From: a virus
DNA: 32,814 bases
IMG/VR virus record: IMGVR_UViG_3300047994_000086
Location: 1-32,814 of that record
Reading direction: 5' to 3' (one strand)
This document shows positions 7,765 through 13,641 of the stretch, piece by piece. Position 1 is the first letter of the stretch, and every line of letters begins with the position of its first letter. The notes beneath the pieces are model-generated. The model saw nothing but the letters and a program-made list of their open reading frames with translations, had not been told where the DNA came from and made no database searches. The translations under genes were made by a program, and so were the position numbers.

Positions 7765-8421
7765 TCAGAAGGAGTTTCGCTCAACAGAACGCTTGGTGGG
7801 AGGTCTCTTGCGGGGCAGCACAAAGTTGAGGGGCCCTTCAAAGTCATCCACGGTCAGGCCCATCTCGTAAGTCTGCTTGAGGACTTTCCTGAGGTTGTGC
7901 ATGGTGGACTTGACAGTGTTGATATTGATCTGGAACTCTTCAGCCACTTCCCTGTAGGTCTTACCCTGGTAGGTGATCATCTGGAATATCTTGACGTGCC
8001 TGGGAAGGAACCTCTGGTGCATGGTCTGCACGTGGTGGAGCTGCTTGTCCATCTCGTGGGAAAGCAGGACCCTCTCCTCGTCAGGAGGCACGTAGAGGAG
8101 CTTACCGAGAGCCACGTTCTCGTCCTGAAAGTCAGCGCTGTGGGTGTGAGTCTGGTAACGCTTCTCTACGAAGCACTCGTTGCGCACTATCCTGTACATC
8201 CAGGTGGAGAAACCACCCAGGCTGGAGTCGTACCTGTCGATGCTGAGTAGAGCGTTGCACCAGGCTTTCTGGACAACAGCCCTAGCAGAGTCGGTACACG
8301 AGAGGAAAGTCTTGGCGTAGTTGAAGAGACCAGGGAAGAGCCTGTTGTAGAGCTTGTTGAAGTGCCTGTCTGACCTTGAGGAGAGCCAGTCTTGAGCAGT
8401 GTCTTGTATTGAGTCAGCCAT
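7765..8421 (-). CDS. Phage-encoded RNA polymerase sigma factor (ECF / sigma-70 family)
   Basis: The 218-residue protein has a two-domain sigma layout. Region 2 spans about residues 18-90 (NKLYNRLFPGLFNYA ... FSTWMYRIVRNECF), which binds core polymerase and the -10 element. Region 4 spans about 118-183, with a helix-turn-helix (TYREVAEEFQININTVKSTM) that usually reads the -35. A basic tail (KRPPTKRS) follows. It sits just upstream of lysozyme and terminase, so it could switch on late genes, as gp55 does in T4. An ATATATA element lies 31 bases before its own start and another follows its stop. Function as a sigma factor is well supported; its promoter targets are inference. Confidence 0.88.
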   Translation of the reverse strand: MADSIQDTAQDWLSSRSDRHFNKLYNRLFPGLFNYAKTFLSCTDSARAVVQKAWCNALLSIDRYDSSLGGFSTWMYRIVRNECFVEKRYQTHTHSADFQDENVALGKLLYVPPDEERVLLSHEMDKQLHHVQTMHQRFLPRHVKIFQMITYQGKTYREVAEEFQININTVKSTMHNLRKVLKQTYEMGLTVDDFEGPLNFVLPRKRPPTKRSVERNSF

Positions 8422-8451
8422 CTTGAGAGAAAGTGGTTTAGCTTTCTGTGG

Positions 8452-8853
8452 CTATATATTGAGAGTTGGAAGAGGGAAGTCTTGAGAAGGGAAGTCTTGA
8501 GTCTGCCTGCTCTCTAGGAAGTCAAGTTCTTTCTGAGAAATAGTCTCGACCTTGGCTTTCTTTTTATTGATATGGTTACCTTTATCTTTATTACTAAGCG
8601 GTAAGGAGTGATCTTGGGTGCTTTGACCATGTAACTCGCGAGACTCCCTTAATATTTTTGAAATTAGCTGCTTTTTTAGTTGATGTCCAGTTAGTTTTTT
8701 AGGTGGTCTAAACTTTGCAGGTGTCTTCTCTGTATCAAGGTACCCAAAGTACTTTAGCTGGTAGTGCTTCTCTAGCTCAGTAATTTCTTTTTGCATGCAC
8801 ACTTTACTTTCTAGGATAACTGGAAATTGTGCAGGTAGACTGTAGTCACTCAT
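8452..8853 (-). CDS. Hypothetical basic protein upstream of sigma factor
   Basis: The 133-residue protein is rich in Lys, Gln, Ser and Asp, with an N-terminal helical part (about 15-45) and a low-complexity C-terminal half containing KDKGNHINKKKAK and two QDFPS/L repeats. The DNA here is more A/T-rich than in the structural genes. No family is recognised. It may be a nucleic-acid binding or regulatory protein by composition. Its stop codon TAG lies inside an ATATATA element that precedes the sigma gene. Expression from the 8854-9108 regulatory region is plausible. Confidence 0.6.
   Translation of the reverse strand: MSDYSLPAQFPVILESKVCMQKEITELEKHYQLKYFGYLDTEKTPAKFRPPKKLTGHQLKKQLISKILRESRELHGQSTQDHSLPLSNKDKGNHINKKKAKVETISQKELDFLESRQTQDFPSQDFPLPTLNI
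8453..8459 (-). promoter_or_regulatory. TATATA element before sigma gene
   Basis: The minus strand reads CAATATATAGCC at the end of the upstream gene, 31 bases before the sigma start at 8421. It could give the sigma gene its own promoter, for example by autoregulation. It is part of the ten-member set. Confidence 0.35.
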
Positions 8854-9108
8854 TCTACTAGCAATGTCTACTGTCTAACCTATCTTTCCCAACGGGTAAC
8901 CCTTGATAGGAGGTAACATGTAAATGTACCTCATCCTTAATTCATCTTTACGTTTCATAAGGTTTTTATGAACTAACATACATAAGTTATGTAAAAATTA
9001 ATGTGCTGGTTCCTGGGAAGTCTGAGGTTTAACTCGATGACATGAGTAATATGTTACCTAATAAAAATTTAGTTATCATGGACGGTAACTAGGAGTTAAG
9101 GAAATCAA
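8854..9108. promoter_or_regulatory. Intergenic control region with operator-like palindromes
   Basis: This A/T-rich gap lies inside the leftward early block. It holds a perfect odd palindrome ACATAAGTTATGT at 8980-8992 and a related CATAA-5-TTATG pair at 8956-8970. GGTAACAT occurs at 8912-8919 and, inverted, at 9051-9058; a third copy lies at 9381-9388 before the 86-residue gene. These look like repressor or activator sites, but no repressor gene was recognised. A 27-codon frame (8875-8958) crosses part of the region. Confidence 0.4.
8875..8958 (-). CDS. Possible small protein, 27 residues
   Basis: ATG at 8958 opens a frame to TAG at 8875-8877. The peptide begins MKRKDELRMRYIYM and ends YPLGKIG; it is basic with one aromatic patch. 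It lies 21 bases before the next gene. There is no independent support such as overlap coupling, and its start lies within one arm of an operator-like palindrome. It may be a leader peptide or chance. Confidence 0.25.
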   Translation of the reverse strand: MKRKDELRMRYIYMLPPIKGYPLGKIG

Positions 9109-9369
9109 CTACTTGTCTGTCAAGACCAACCTGAGGTCAAAGTTCTTGACGATTACCTTGTCAGGGTTGTCAATGAAGAGCTTGACAACGGTGCACCTCT
9201 CGTAGTTCTCTTTCTCGACCAGCTTGAGTAACATGTAGTCAAGAACCATCTCTACCGTCACATCGTCAGGTTGAACCTTTAAGTTGTCGCACAGGTACAT
9301 GCTGTAGTACTCTTGAAATTCTTTATCGGGTATGATGAAGGTCTTGACAGTCTCTGGCTTTATCCTCAT
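9109..9369 (-). CDS. Hypothetical protein of the replication cluster
   Basis: The 86-residue acidic protein has about 25 percent Val/Leu/Ile and predicted mixed helix and strand (LDYMLLKLVE near 45-54; DKVIVKNFDLRLVL near 69-82). No conserved motif is recognised. It follows the AAA+ ATPase by 33 bases, in the order initiator, loader, this gene, so a replication or regulatory role is possible. A GGTAACAT site lies just upstream (9381-9388). No membrane segment is visible. Confidence 0.6.
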   Translation of the reverse strand: MRIKPETVKTFIIPDKEFQEYYSMYLCDNLKVQPDDVTVEMVLDYMLLKLVEKENYERCTVVKLFIDNPDKVIVKNFDLRLVLTDK

Positions 9370-9402
9370 GGGATTGGGTCATGTTACCATTTATTTATCA
9401 AG

Positions 9403-9819
9403 CTAGAGCTCTATCACATCTGCTAGTTCAGCTATTCTTCTAGCAGAAGCTGGACCATACTTATCTTCAAGTTCTTTAAAACTCAAGTTAGTGGTAAAGA
9501 AAGTCTTGTAAGAATGATTTCCGTAGTTTGGAATAAACTGCATGTCGTATCTCTTCTCTAGAATGTACTGCATCATCATTAGCTCGCTACCAAAGAACTT
9601 GACAATAGTTGGTTCTTTACCCAAGTCATCTATGTAAAGTTCTTCCCACTTTAGTATTTCTGATAGTTTATCAAGACCGTCTTTCTTGAGCAACATCATT
9701 TGAATATCTAGCACATGAATGAAATACTTAGTTTTTGATTTGCTAGCTTTCTCTTCTTTCCTCATTAGGGTGGTCTTTCCTTTACCGGTTGAACCCATCC
9801 AGATTGTACCTTTTGGCAT
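9403..9819 (-). CDS. Minimal AAA+ ATPase, DnaC-like helicase loader
   Basis: The 138-residue protein has Walker A GSTGKGKT (9-16), Walker B LYIDDLG (61-67), a sensor-1-like TTN (109-111) and a C-terminal YGPASARRI segment (121-129) typical of DnaC/IstB-type ATPases. These load the replicative helicase onto initiator-bound DNA. It is much shorter than DnaC (about 245 residues): the protein starts only eight residues before Walker A, so the N-terminal helicase-binding domain is missing. The upstream initiator stop (9844) leaves no room for a longer start. The gene follows the O-like initiator, as loader P follows O in lambda. Loader function is inferred from family and context. Confidence 0.8.
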   Translation of the reverse strand: MPKGTIWMGSTGKGKTTLMRKEEKASKSKTKYFIHVLDIQMMLLKKDGLDKLSEILKWEELYIDDLGKEPTIVKFFGSELMMMQYILEKRYDMQFIPNYGNHSYKTFFTTNLSFKELEDKYGPASARRIAELADVIEL

Positions 9820-9843
9820 GTTTATCTTATTTTTGTTTGTTTG

Positions 9844-10704
9844 TTAGTCTTTCTTGTAAGTTACCCACTTGTTAATATCGAAGTCTTGACCTCCAGCTTT
9901 TGCAAAGTCTTCGTTAGATTTCTTGACAGCTTGTCTCTTGAAATCTTCTTCCCATTTCCTGTCTTTCAGGTAGTTTACCGGTGAAGCTTGAAACTGGAGT
10001 TCAGTTGTGCTACGGTACCATTTAGTATGCTCGATCATCCTTTGTTTAATATCCAGAGCTTGCTCTGTAGAAAGAGTCTTGAGTTCAGGTACTCCCTCGT
10101 ACAAGCCTTGAACTAGCAAGTTCTTTCTTGCAGCCTTACCGTAGGAAGGATACCATTCATTAAGAACCCAATCAGCTAGAACCTTTGCAGGGCTAGATTG
10201 GGTATTCTCTTCAAGGGAAGAAGGGGCTGAGTGTGGACTATTATCTTTTGTATCTTTATTATCTTTTGTCAGTAATCCCCGGTTATCGGTCCGATAATCC
10301 CCGATTACTGGTACCGATAACCCTGGATTACTGGTTACTTCTGCAAGTTGACTAGAACCAGTAATCCCCGGTAACTGGTTCTTTATTTTATCCATGTTGA
10401 GATCAAATGAGTAAGCAGCACCCTGGTTAGCTCTAACTTCCTTTCCCTTAGTTGAAGTGATAGTTATGTAACCGTCCTTAGAGAGTAACATAGTCATTTT
10501 AGCTATCACAGGTCTTCCGTAGCCTGTCATCTCTCTAAGTTGTGAGTAAGATATTATGTCGCTAGTTTTGTGCCAGCCTATTGTCTTCCTGCAAATAGCA
10601 AGTAGGACAACGATAGCGTGAGGTTTGTCTGCGTACTTTCTCATTACGATGTCCATGATCTCGTTTGGCACCTGAGTGTAATTGGGTGGTTGTAGCATAA
10701 GCAT
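9844..10704 (-). CDS. Phage replication initiator, O-like, with internal origin
   Basis: The 286-residue protein begins with a winged-helix domain (about 1-110; PNYTQVPNEIMD, CRKTIGWHK, SYSQLREMTGYGRPVIAKM) matching the N-terminal domain of phage replication protein O. A low-complexity linker (about 110-165) is encoded by the iteron region, as in lambda O, and a basic C-terminal domain (about 165-286) likely contacts the loader or helicase. It binds the origin and opens it for host replication. The loader gene follows 24 bases after the stop. ATG 10704 abuts a T6 run of a terminator hairpin; ATG at 10698 is an alternative. DNA is more A/T-rich than in late genes. Confidence 0.8.
   Translation of the reverse strand: MLMLQPPNYTQVPNEIMDIVMRKYADKPHAIVVLLAICRKTIGWHKTSDIISYSQLREMTGYGRPVIAKMTMLLSKDGYITITSTKGKEVRANQGAAYSFDLNMDKIKNQLPGITGSSQLAEVTSNPGLSVPVIGDYRTDNRGLLTKDNKDTKDNSPHSAPSSLEENTQSSPAKVLADWVLNEWYPSYGKAARKNLLVQGLYEGVPELKTLSTEQALDIKQRMIEHTKWYRSTTELQFQASPVNYLKDRKWEEDFKRQAVKKSNEDFAKAGGQDFDINKWVTYKKD
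10240..10378. other. Candidate replication origin: iterons plus A/T-rich unwinding element
   Basis: Four 21-bp near-palindromic repeats with consensus CCRRTAAYCCCCGRTTACTGG lie at 10269-10289, 10291-10311, 10314-10334 and 10358-10378. Starts are 22, 23 and 44 bases apart, so all fall on the same helical face; the 44-base gap may hold a degenerate copy. Beside them is an A/T-rich stretch with a 12-bp direct repeat ATTATCTTTTGT at 10240-10251 and 10258-10269. The arrangement and its place inside the initiator gene match lambda ori. Confidence 0.75.
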
Positions 10705-10745
10705 AAAAAATGGCGAGTGTCTTCGGTGCCCCCACCCACTCGCCA
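10705..10745 (-). terminator. Intrinsic terminator/attenuator directly before the initiator start codon
   Basis: A perfect 9-bp stem (10711-10719 with 10737-10745, arms TGGCGAGTG and CACTCGCCA) with a 17-base loop is followed on the minus strand by T6 (10705-10710), and the ATG at 10704 comes next. CCCCCA in the loop (10729-10734) is complementary to TGGGGG at 10785-10790 in the presumed leader, a possible competing or pseudoknot pairing. On the plus strand the hairpin is also followed by a T-run (10750-10753). Confidence 0.65.
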
Positions 10746-10818
10746 GGCTTTTTACGCCAAAAATTTTTAACTGAAATCTTTCAATGGGGGTTAAGTGAAA
10801 GGCCAGTTTCCTTATGAA

Positions 10819-10827
10819 TTATATATC
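10819..10827 (-). promoter_or_regulatory. GATATATAA element, probable promoter of the replication operon
   Basis: The minus strand reads GAGATATATAATTCATAAG, with TTG 25 bases before TATAAT as at 7752-7760. It lies about 115 bases before the initiator and upstream of the attenuator, giving a leader of roughly 105 bases. The 12 bases CTTATGAATTAT (plus strand 10811-10822) recur at 24255-24266. Confidence 0.45.
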
Positions 10828-10839
10828 TCTGCTCTTAAA

Positions 10840-10995
10840 GTTTTTGAACAAAAATCACCCTAGTATGTTTCATGCAGGAGAAATAGTAAACTCCGGGCCA
10901 CAGGATCTCCCTGTGTACCATGCACCCTGGTGATTGATTAAGTTAACACTGGAGAGCTTTCAAAAAAACTGGTGCCCTTTTAGACACCAGTTTTT
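10840..10995 (+). ncRNA. Candidate structured RNA between the divergent operons
   Basis: No coding frame is credible here. Two small hairpins are visible: GGAG/CTCC (10877-10880 with 10891-10894) and CACAGG/CCTGTG (10899-10904 with 10910-10915). The stretch ends in a strong terminator at 10964-10995. The strand and boundaries are uncertain. It could be a leader, a replication control RNA or non-transcribed DNA. Confidence 0.25.
10964..10995 (+). terminator. Strong bidirectional intrinsic terminator
   Basis: AAAAACTGGTG (10964-10974) pairs with CACCAGTTTTT (10985-10995), an 11-bp stem with a 10-base loop and A/T runs on both sides. It separates the leftward replication block from the rightward block that starts at 11071. 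Confidence 0.75.
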
Positions 10996-11024
10996 ACCGC
11001 TTATGCACCATCAATGAATCTTGC

Positions 11025-11031
11025 TATATAT
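11025..11031. promoter_or_regulatory. TATATA element in the divergent control region
   Basis: CTATATATCTAG on the plus strand (GATATATAG on the minus strand) lies 40 bases before the first rightward gene and just beyond the terminator. It may be a second promoter, in either direction. Confidence 0.3.
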
Positions 11032-11055
11032 CTAGACGATTTTTGGGAGCTGGGT

Positions 11056-11064
11056 GATATATAA
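11056..11064 (+). promoter_or_regulatory. GATATATAA element, probable promoter of rightward operon 1
   Basis: GGGTGATATATAA (11052-11064) is identical in 13 bases to the minus-strand site at 7752-7764. It is only 6 bases from the ATG at 11071. If TATAAG is a -10, the transcript would be almost leaderless. No matching -35 was found. Confidence 0.45.
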
Positions 11065-11070
11065 GGTATT

Positions 11071-11244
11071 ATGGACGAGAGACAGCAGCACCTCAGGGTG
11101 CTCATCAACACTTCCCTTGCTCTGATCAGCATGGGTTACTTGAACAGCCTGCAGAAATCTCTAGTGGAGAAAGCTATCGAGGCTTTCAGGACAAAAGGGC
11201 CGGTCGGCTCGACCCAGAACTGGGTAAACTACAAGATAGATTGA
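11071..11244 (+). CDS. Small helical protein, 57 residues
   Basis: ATG at 11071 opens a frame ending in TGA at 11242-11244. It begins MDERQQHLRVLINTSL and is mostly helical, with Leu-rich stretches and a polar C-terminus (VGSTQNWVNYKID). There is no signal or membrane segment. It is the first gene of the rightward block, just after a GATATATAA element, and its stop overlaps the TTG start of the HNH-like gene (TTGA). That position supports a real gene. Function unknown. Confidence 0.6.
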   Translation: MDERQQHLRVLINTSLALISMGYLNSLQKSLVEKAIEAFRTKGPVGSTQNWVNYKID

Positions 11245-11963
11245 TAGACAGAGAACACTTCCTGCAGAATTACCCTTACGATGTCAACGTCACCGGAGTT
11301 GTCAGGTCGAAACACGACTGGCAGATTGTCAAGCCCTGCATGATAAAGCAGGGCTACCTGGTGGTGCACCTCAGGGACATCACTAACAAGAGGAAAACGC
11401 ACATGCTGCACACCCTGGTAATGTCCCTCTTCGCACCCCCTCCCTTCTCATCCACTTGCAGAGTCAAGTTCCTGGACAGCGACAAGACGAACTGCCAGCT
11501 GAGCAACTTGGAATGGACAGACGAGCCCAAGGATATTCCCCCAGAGGCTCTAGCACGCATGGACGAGGCTAGGAAGGGTGCCCTTGAGAAAGTTATGTGC
11601 CCAGTCTGCAAGAAGATGATAACACCCAGGGGAATGGGAAAGTGGCACCTGAAGAACTTGATGAACTGCTACTCGAGAGTCAGTCACAAGAAAAGAAAAC
11701 ACGCGAGAATGTGGTTACTGATACAAGCCCCGGGAAAGAGGGCTGAGGTGGTCGTCAAGAACCCTGAAGAGATATCTCTCTACTTGCACAAGAACGGCCT
11801 GACTCTGGGGACACCCTTCCAGGCCACCACTTACTTCGTCAGAGCAGACGCTGAGAACGAGGCAAAAAAGATGAACGATGATAGAGAAGTTACTGGTAAG
11901 TCTCCTGGTAGGAGCAAGCGTGGCAAACGTGATGATGAGCGGGGTGTACAAAGCAGTAGTTAA
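11241..11963 (+). CDS. HNH-endonuclease-like protein with degenerate catalytic site and zinc finger
   Basis: The 240-residue frame begins with TTG at 11241, overlapping the previous stop. Residues 14-60 match the NUMOD4/HNH_3 layout (VTGVVRSKHDW, GYLVVHLRD, LHTLVMSLF), and 75-92 match the HNH core (VKFLDSDKTNCQLSNLEW). The usual catalytic histidine in V-N-H-x-D is replaced by Phe77, so nuclease activity is doubtful. A C2HC zinc-finger pattern follows (C120, C123, H136, C143). The C-terminus is basic and overlaps the next gene by 86 bases in another frame. A DNA-binding regulator derived from a homing nuclease is one reading; degenerate selfish gene is another. Confidence 0.7.
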   Translation: MIDREHFLQNYPYDVNVTGVVRSKHDWQIVKPCMIKQGYLVVHLRDITNKRKTHMLHTLVMSLFAPPPFSSTCRVKFLDSDKTNCQLSNLEWTDEPKDIPPEALARMDEARKGALEKVMCPVCKKMITPRGMGKWHLKNLMNCYSRVSHKKRKHARMWLLIQAPGKRAEVVVKNPEEISLYLHKNGLTLGTPFQATTYFVRADAENEAKKMNDDREVTGKSPGRSKRGKRDDERGVQSSS

Positions 11964-12129
11964 GCTGGTGGGTGTGGAAAGGTTCAAACCCCTCACTTGC
12001 TCAGTCTGCATGTCGTTCTGGGTGCTCTTCGTGATATGGGTGGGCACTGGAGACTACTGCTGGCTAGCGTGTTCAGGAGCTGCCTCGGTGGCTGCTTTCT
12101 GGACAGAAAAATACATGAGAACGTACTGA
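11878..12129 (+). CDS. Small membrane protein with CxxC-x-x-FW motif
   Basis: The 83-residue protein has two hydrophobic segments (about residues 4-20 and 46-72) around a conserved-looking FKPLTCSVCMSFW loop (about 36-48). Such short 'C-x-x-C ... F-W' membrane proteins are common in phages and bacteria, but their function is not known to me. It overlaps the HNH-like gene by 86 bases and ends in TGATG, coupling it to the next gene. It could serve as a holin: size and two helices fit, but the lysozyme gene is far away. Topology is by eye. Confidence 0.65.
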   Translation: MIEKLLVSLLVGASVANVMMSGVYKAVVKLVGVERFKPLTCSVCMSFWVLFVIWVGTGDYCWLACSGAASVAAFWTEKYMRTY

Positions 12130-12353
12130 TGAGACCCTCGCAACTGACACTACAAGACCTTGCCAAGTACGTGACAATCGGCAAGAAGACGCTGAGCAGG
12201 GAGGCTTGGGAACCCAAGCACATCGCTGACCTAGTATACTTGATCAACAAGATGATCAGGGTGACTGCAGCACCGAAGACCAAGAAGGAAGTGCAGGAAA
12301 TGATAAACGAGCTGGGAGCGCACTACAGCAACTACTTAAAACAACCCTACTGA
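12129..12353 (+). CDS. Hypothetical helical protein, 74 residues
   Basis: I choose ATG 12129 because it overlaps the previous stop (TGATG). The longer frame from 11997 would run inside the membrane-protein gene. The product begins MRPSQLTLQDLAKYV, with a possible helix-turn-helix-like start (LTLQDLAKYVTIGKKTLS) and Lys/Glu helices after it. It is basic and soluble. It may be a small DNA-binding protein, but no family is recognised. Confidence 0.6.
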   Translation: MRPSQLTLQDLAKYVTIGKKTLSREAWEPKHIADLVYLINKMIRVTAAPKTKKEVQEMINELGAHYSNYLKQPY

Positions 12354-12354
12354 G

Positions 12355-12819
12355 ATGATGAAGAGCAATGACAAGTTGACAAAGAAGCAGCTGAAGCTGG
12401 TAAAAGAGCTGGGCATAGAGCTGCTGGACAAGCTACCACAGGAAAGGCTAGAGATAACTTTCAATGACTGGTTGAGGAGAATGTTGGTCTCAGCCATGAC
12501 CAACTTTGAGAAGTGCAAGGCGGAGGCTATCGAGGAGAGAGCGGAAGCGTTGAACAGCGCTGGAGAGCTAGCAGAGACTCTGGCTTACTCTCCCGAGAAG
12601 GAGGGACACATGCTAGAGTTCACGAAAGCGGGTATCATCACTGAGCTGGAAGCAGCCAAGGACAAGGTACGTGCTACGACAGTGGAAGTGCTTCTCCACA
12701 ACTACACGATAGAAGCAATAAACAAGATGATAGTTGCAAATGAAGACTACACAGAAGCTGACGCCGAAGATGTTTCAGGAGTTCAAGAGATTAAAGAACA
12801 AGTCTCTTCAGCCAGCTAG
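12355..12819 (+). CDS. Hypothetical acidic helical protein, 154 residues
   Basis: The protein is almost wholly helical and rich in Glu, Lys, Ala and Leu: a basic N-terminus (KLTKKQLKLVKELG), an NDWLRRMLVSAM helix (about 37-48) and an acidic C-terminus (EADAEDVSGVQEIKEQ). There is no motif I can name and no membrane segment. It starts one base after the preceding stop, with tandem ATG codons (12355 and 12358), and overlaps the next frame. It is probably expressed with the rightward operon. Function unknown. Confidence 0.6.
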   Translation: MMKSNDKLTKKQLKLVKELGIELLDKLPQERLEITFNDWLRRMLVSAMTNFEKCKAEAIEERAEALNSAGELAETLAYSPEKEGHMLEFTKAGIITELEAAKDKVRATTVEVLLHNYTIEAINKMIVANEDYTEADAEDVSGVQEIKEQVSSAS

Positions 12820-12976
12820 TTACACAGAGCAAGAGTGGGTCAACATCTTCTACATCACTAACCAAGTCTGCGAGAAGAAAGAAGCTTTCTCAAAGTGCCC
12901 AAGTTGCAGAGCAGAAAGGTTGAACCTGCTAAAGGGTGCATGGGAGGGTTACGTGGCTGAGCACGGAGAGAGTTAA
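12770..12976 (+). CDS. Small protein with CxxC motif, 68 residues
   Basis: I choose ATG 12770, which gives MFQEFKRLKNK; a start at 12734 would lengthen the overlap with the preceding gene. The core has YTEQEWVNIFYITNQVC and then CPSC (about residues 46-49) and a helix with LLKGAW. This type of small phage protein with a CPSC knuckle resembles one half of a zinc ribbon. Its stop codon overlaps the stop of the leftward connector gene (12973-12976), so the two operons converge with no space for a terminator. Function unknown. Confidence 0.6.
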   Translation: MFQEFKRLKNKSLQPASYTEQEWVNIFYITNQVCEKKEAFSKCPSCRAERLNLLKGAWEGYVAEHGES

Positions 12977-13641
12977 CCCAGCCTCCAGGGTGAGTAGAAA
13001 TCAGCTAGGAGAGCTAGCTCGTACTCTGAGGTGGCTGCGTTCATGCCCTCAGCACCGTACTTCTGGTTGACAACTGCAGAGGGTGACTTGGGTAAGAATA
13101 TACCGTGGTTATAGTTGGGCTGGAAAGTGGGTTGCATGTTCTGGTTAGCCGAGAAGACTACCAAGTCAGGGTATTTCCAGATATTGATGATTATCTCCAG
13201 CCTCAGCCTTTCCTTGTAGTTCTGTCTCTTGGCATCGACTGTGGACAACAGCATGTCCAGAGCTTTAGCGTCAGCGTCCCTGTTACCAGAGTGTGGTTCC
13301 ACACCTGTCTTTGTCAGGCCAGTGTTGTATATCTTGTACTGTGCCCAGGGAAGGTAATCGTATATGGTCGACCATATCACTAGGGGCTCGACAAACTCTT
13401 CTATGAAAGTCTGGTAGAAGGGTGAGAAGACTGATGGGTCTGTGTTACCCGTGTTACCGTAGGCCACCACCTGAGCCAGGAGCACCTGGTAGAAGTTGGA
13501 ACCCATCATGGCCTGTAGCTGCATGTCTTGAGCAGTCTGGATGAAAGGGCGTATCTTCTCTGGTTGCACGTTCAAGTCGACTGGAGAGAACATCTTGAGC
13601 CTCTCCTCAGAGGTGAATAGCGCGAATGTCTGTGTTGCCAT
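12973..13641 (-). CDS. Putative head-tail connector / neck protein
   Basis: The 222-residue protein is helical with Trp/Tyr-rich parts (PLVIWSTIYDYLPWAQYKI near 87-105) and a C-terminal tail. It resembles Bacteroidota-phage virion proteins that follow the portal (possibly DUF6712), though I cannot confirm that name here. Its ATG overlaps the portal stop (TAATG), and portal-connector adjacency is usual. It is the last gene of the leftward head block and converges on the rightward block with overlapping stop codons. Role inferred from context. Confidence 0.55.
   Translation of the reverse strand: MATQTFALFTSEERLKMFSPVDLNVQPEKIRPFIQTAQDMQLQAMMGSNFYQVLLAQVVAYGNTGNTDPSVFSPFYQTFIEEFVEPLVIWSTIYDYLPWAQYKIYNTGLTKTGVEPHSGNRDADAKALDMLLSTVDAKRQNYKERLRLEIIINIWKYPDLVVFSANQNMQPTFQPNYNHGIFLPKSPSAVVNQKYGAEGMNAATSEYELALLADFYSPWRLG

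Noticed and set aside
10269-10378. Iterons read as a CRISPR-like or transposon-end repeat
   Set aside because: Only four units on a 22-base period with no spacers, lying within an O-like initiator gene beside an A/T-rich stretch, fit an origin better.
11997-12128. Longer start of the 74-residue gene
   Set aside because: It would lie inside the CxxC membrane-protein gene; ATG 12129 overlaps that gene's stop as TGATG.
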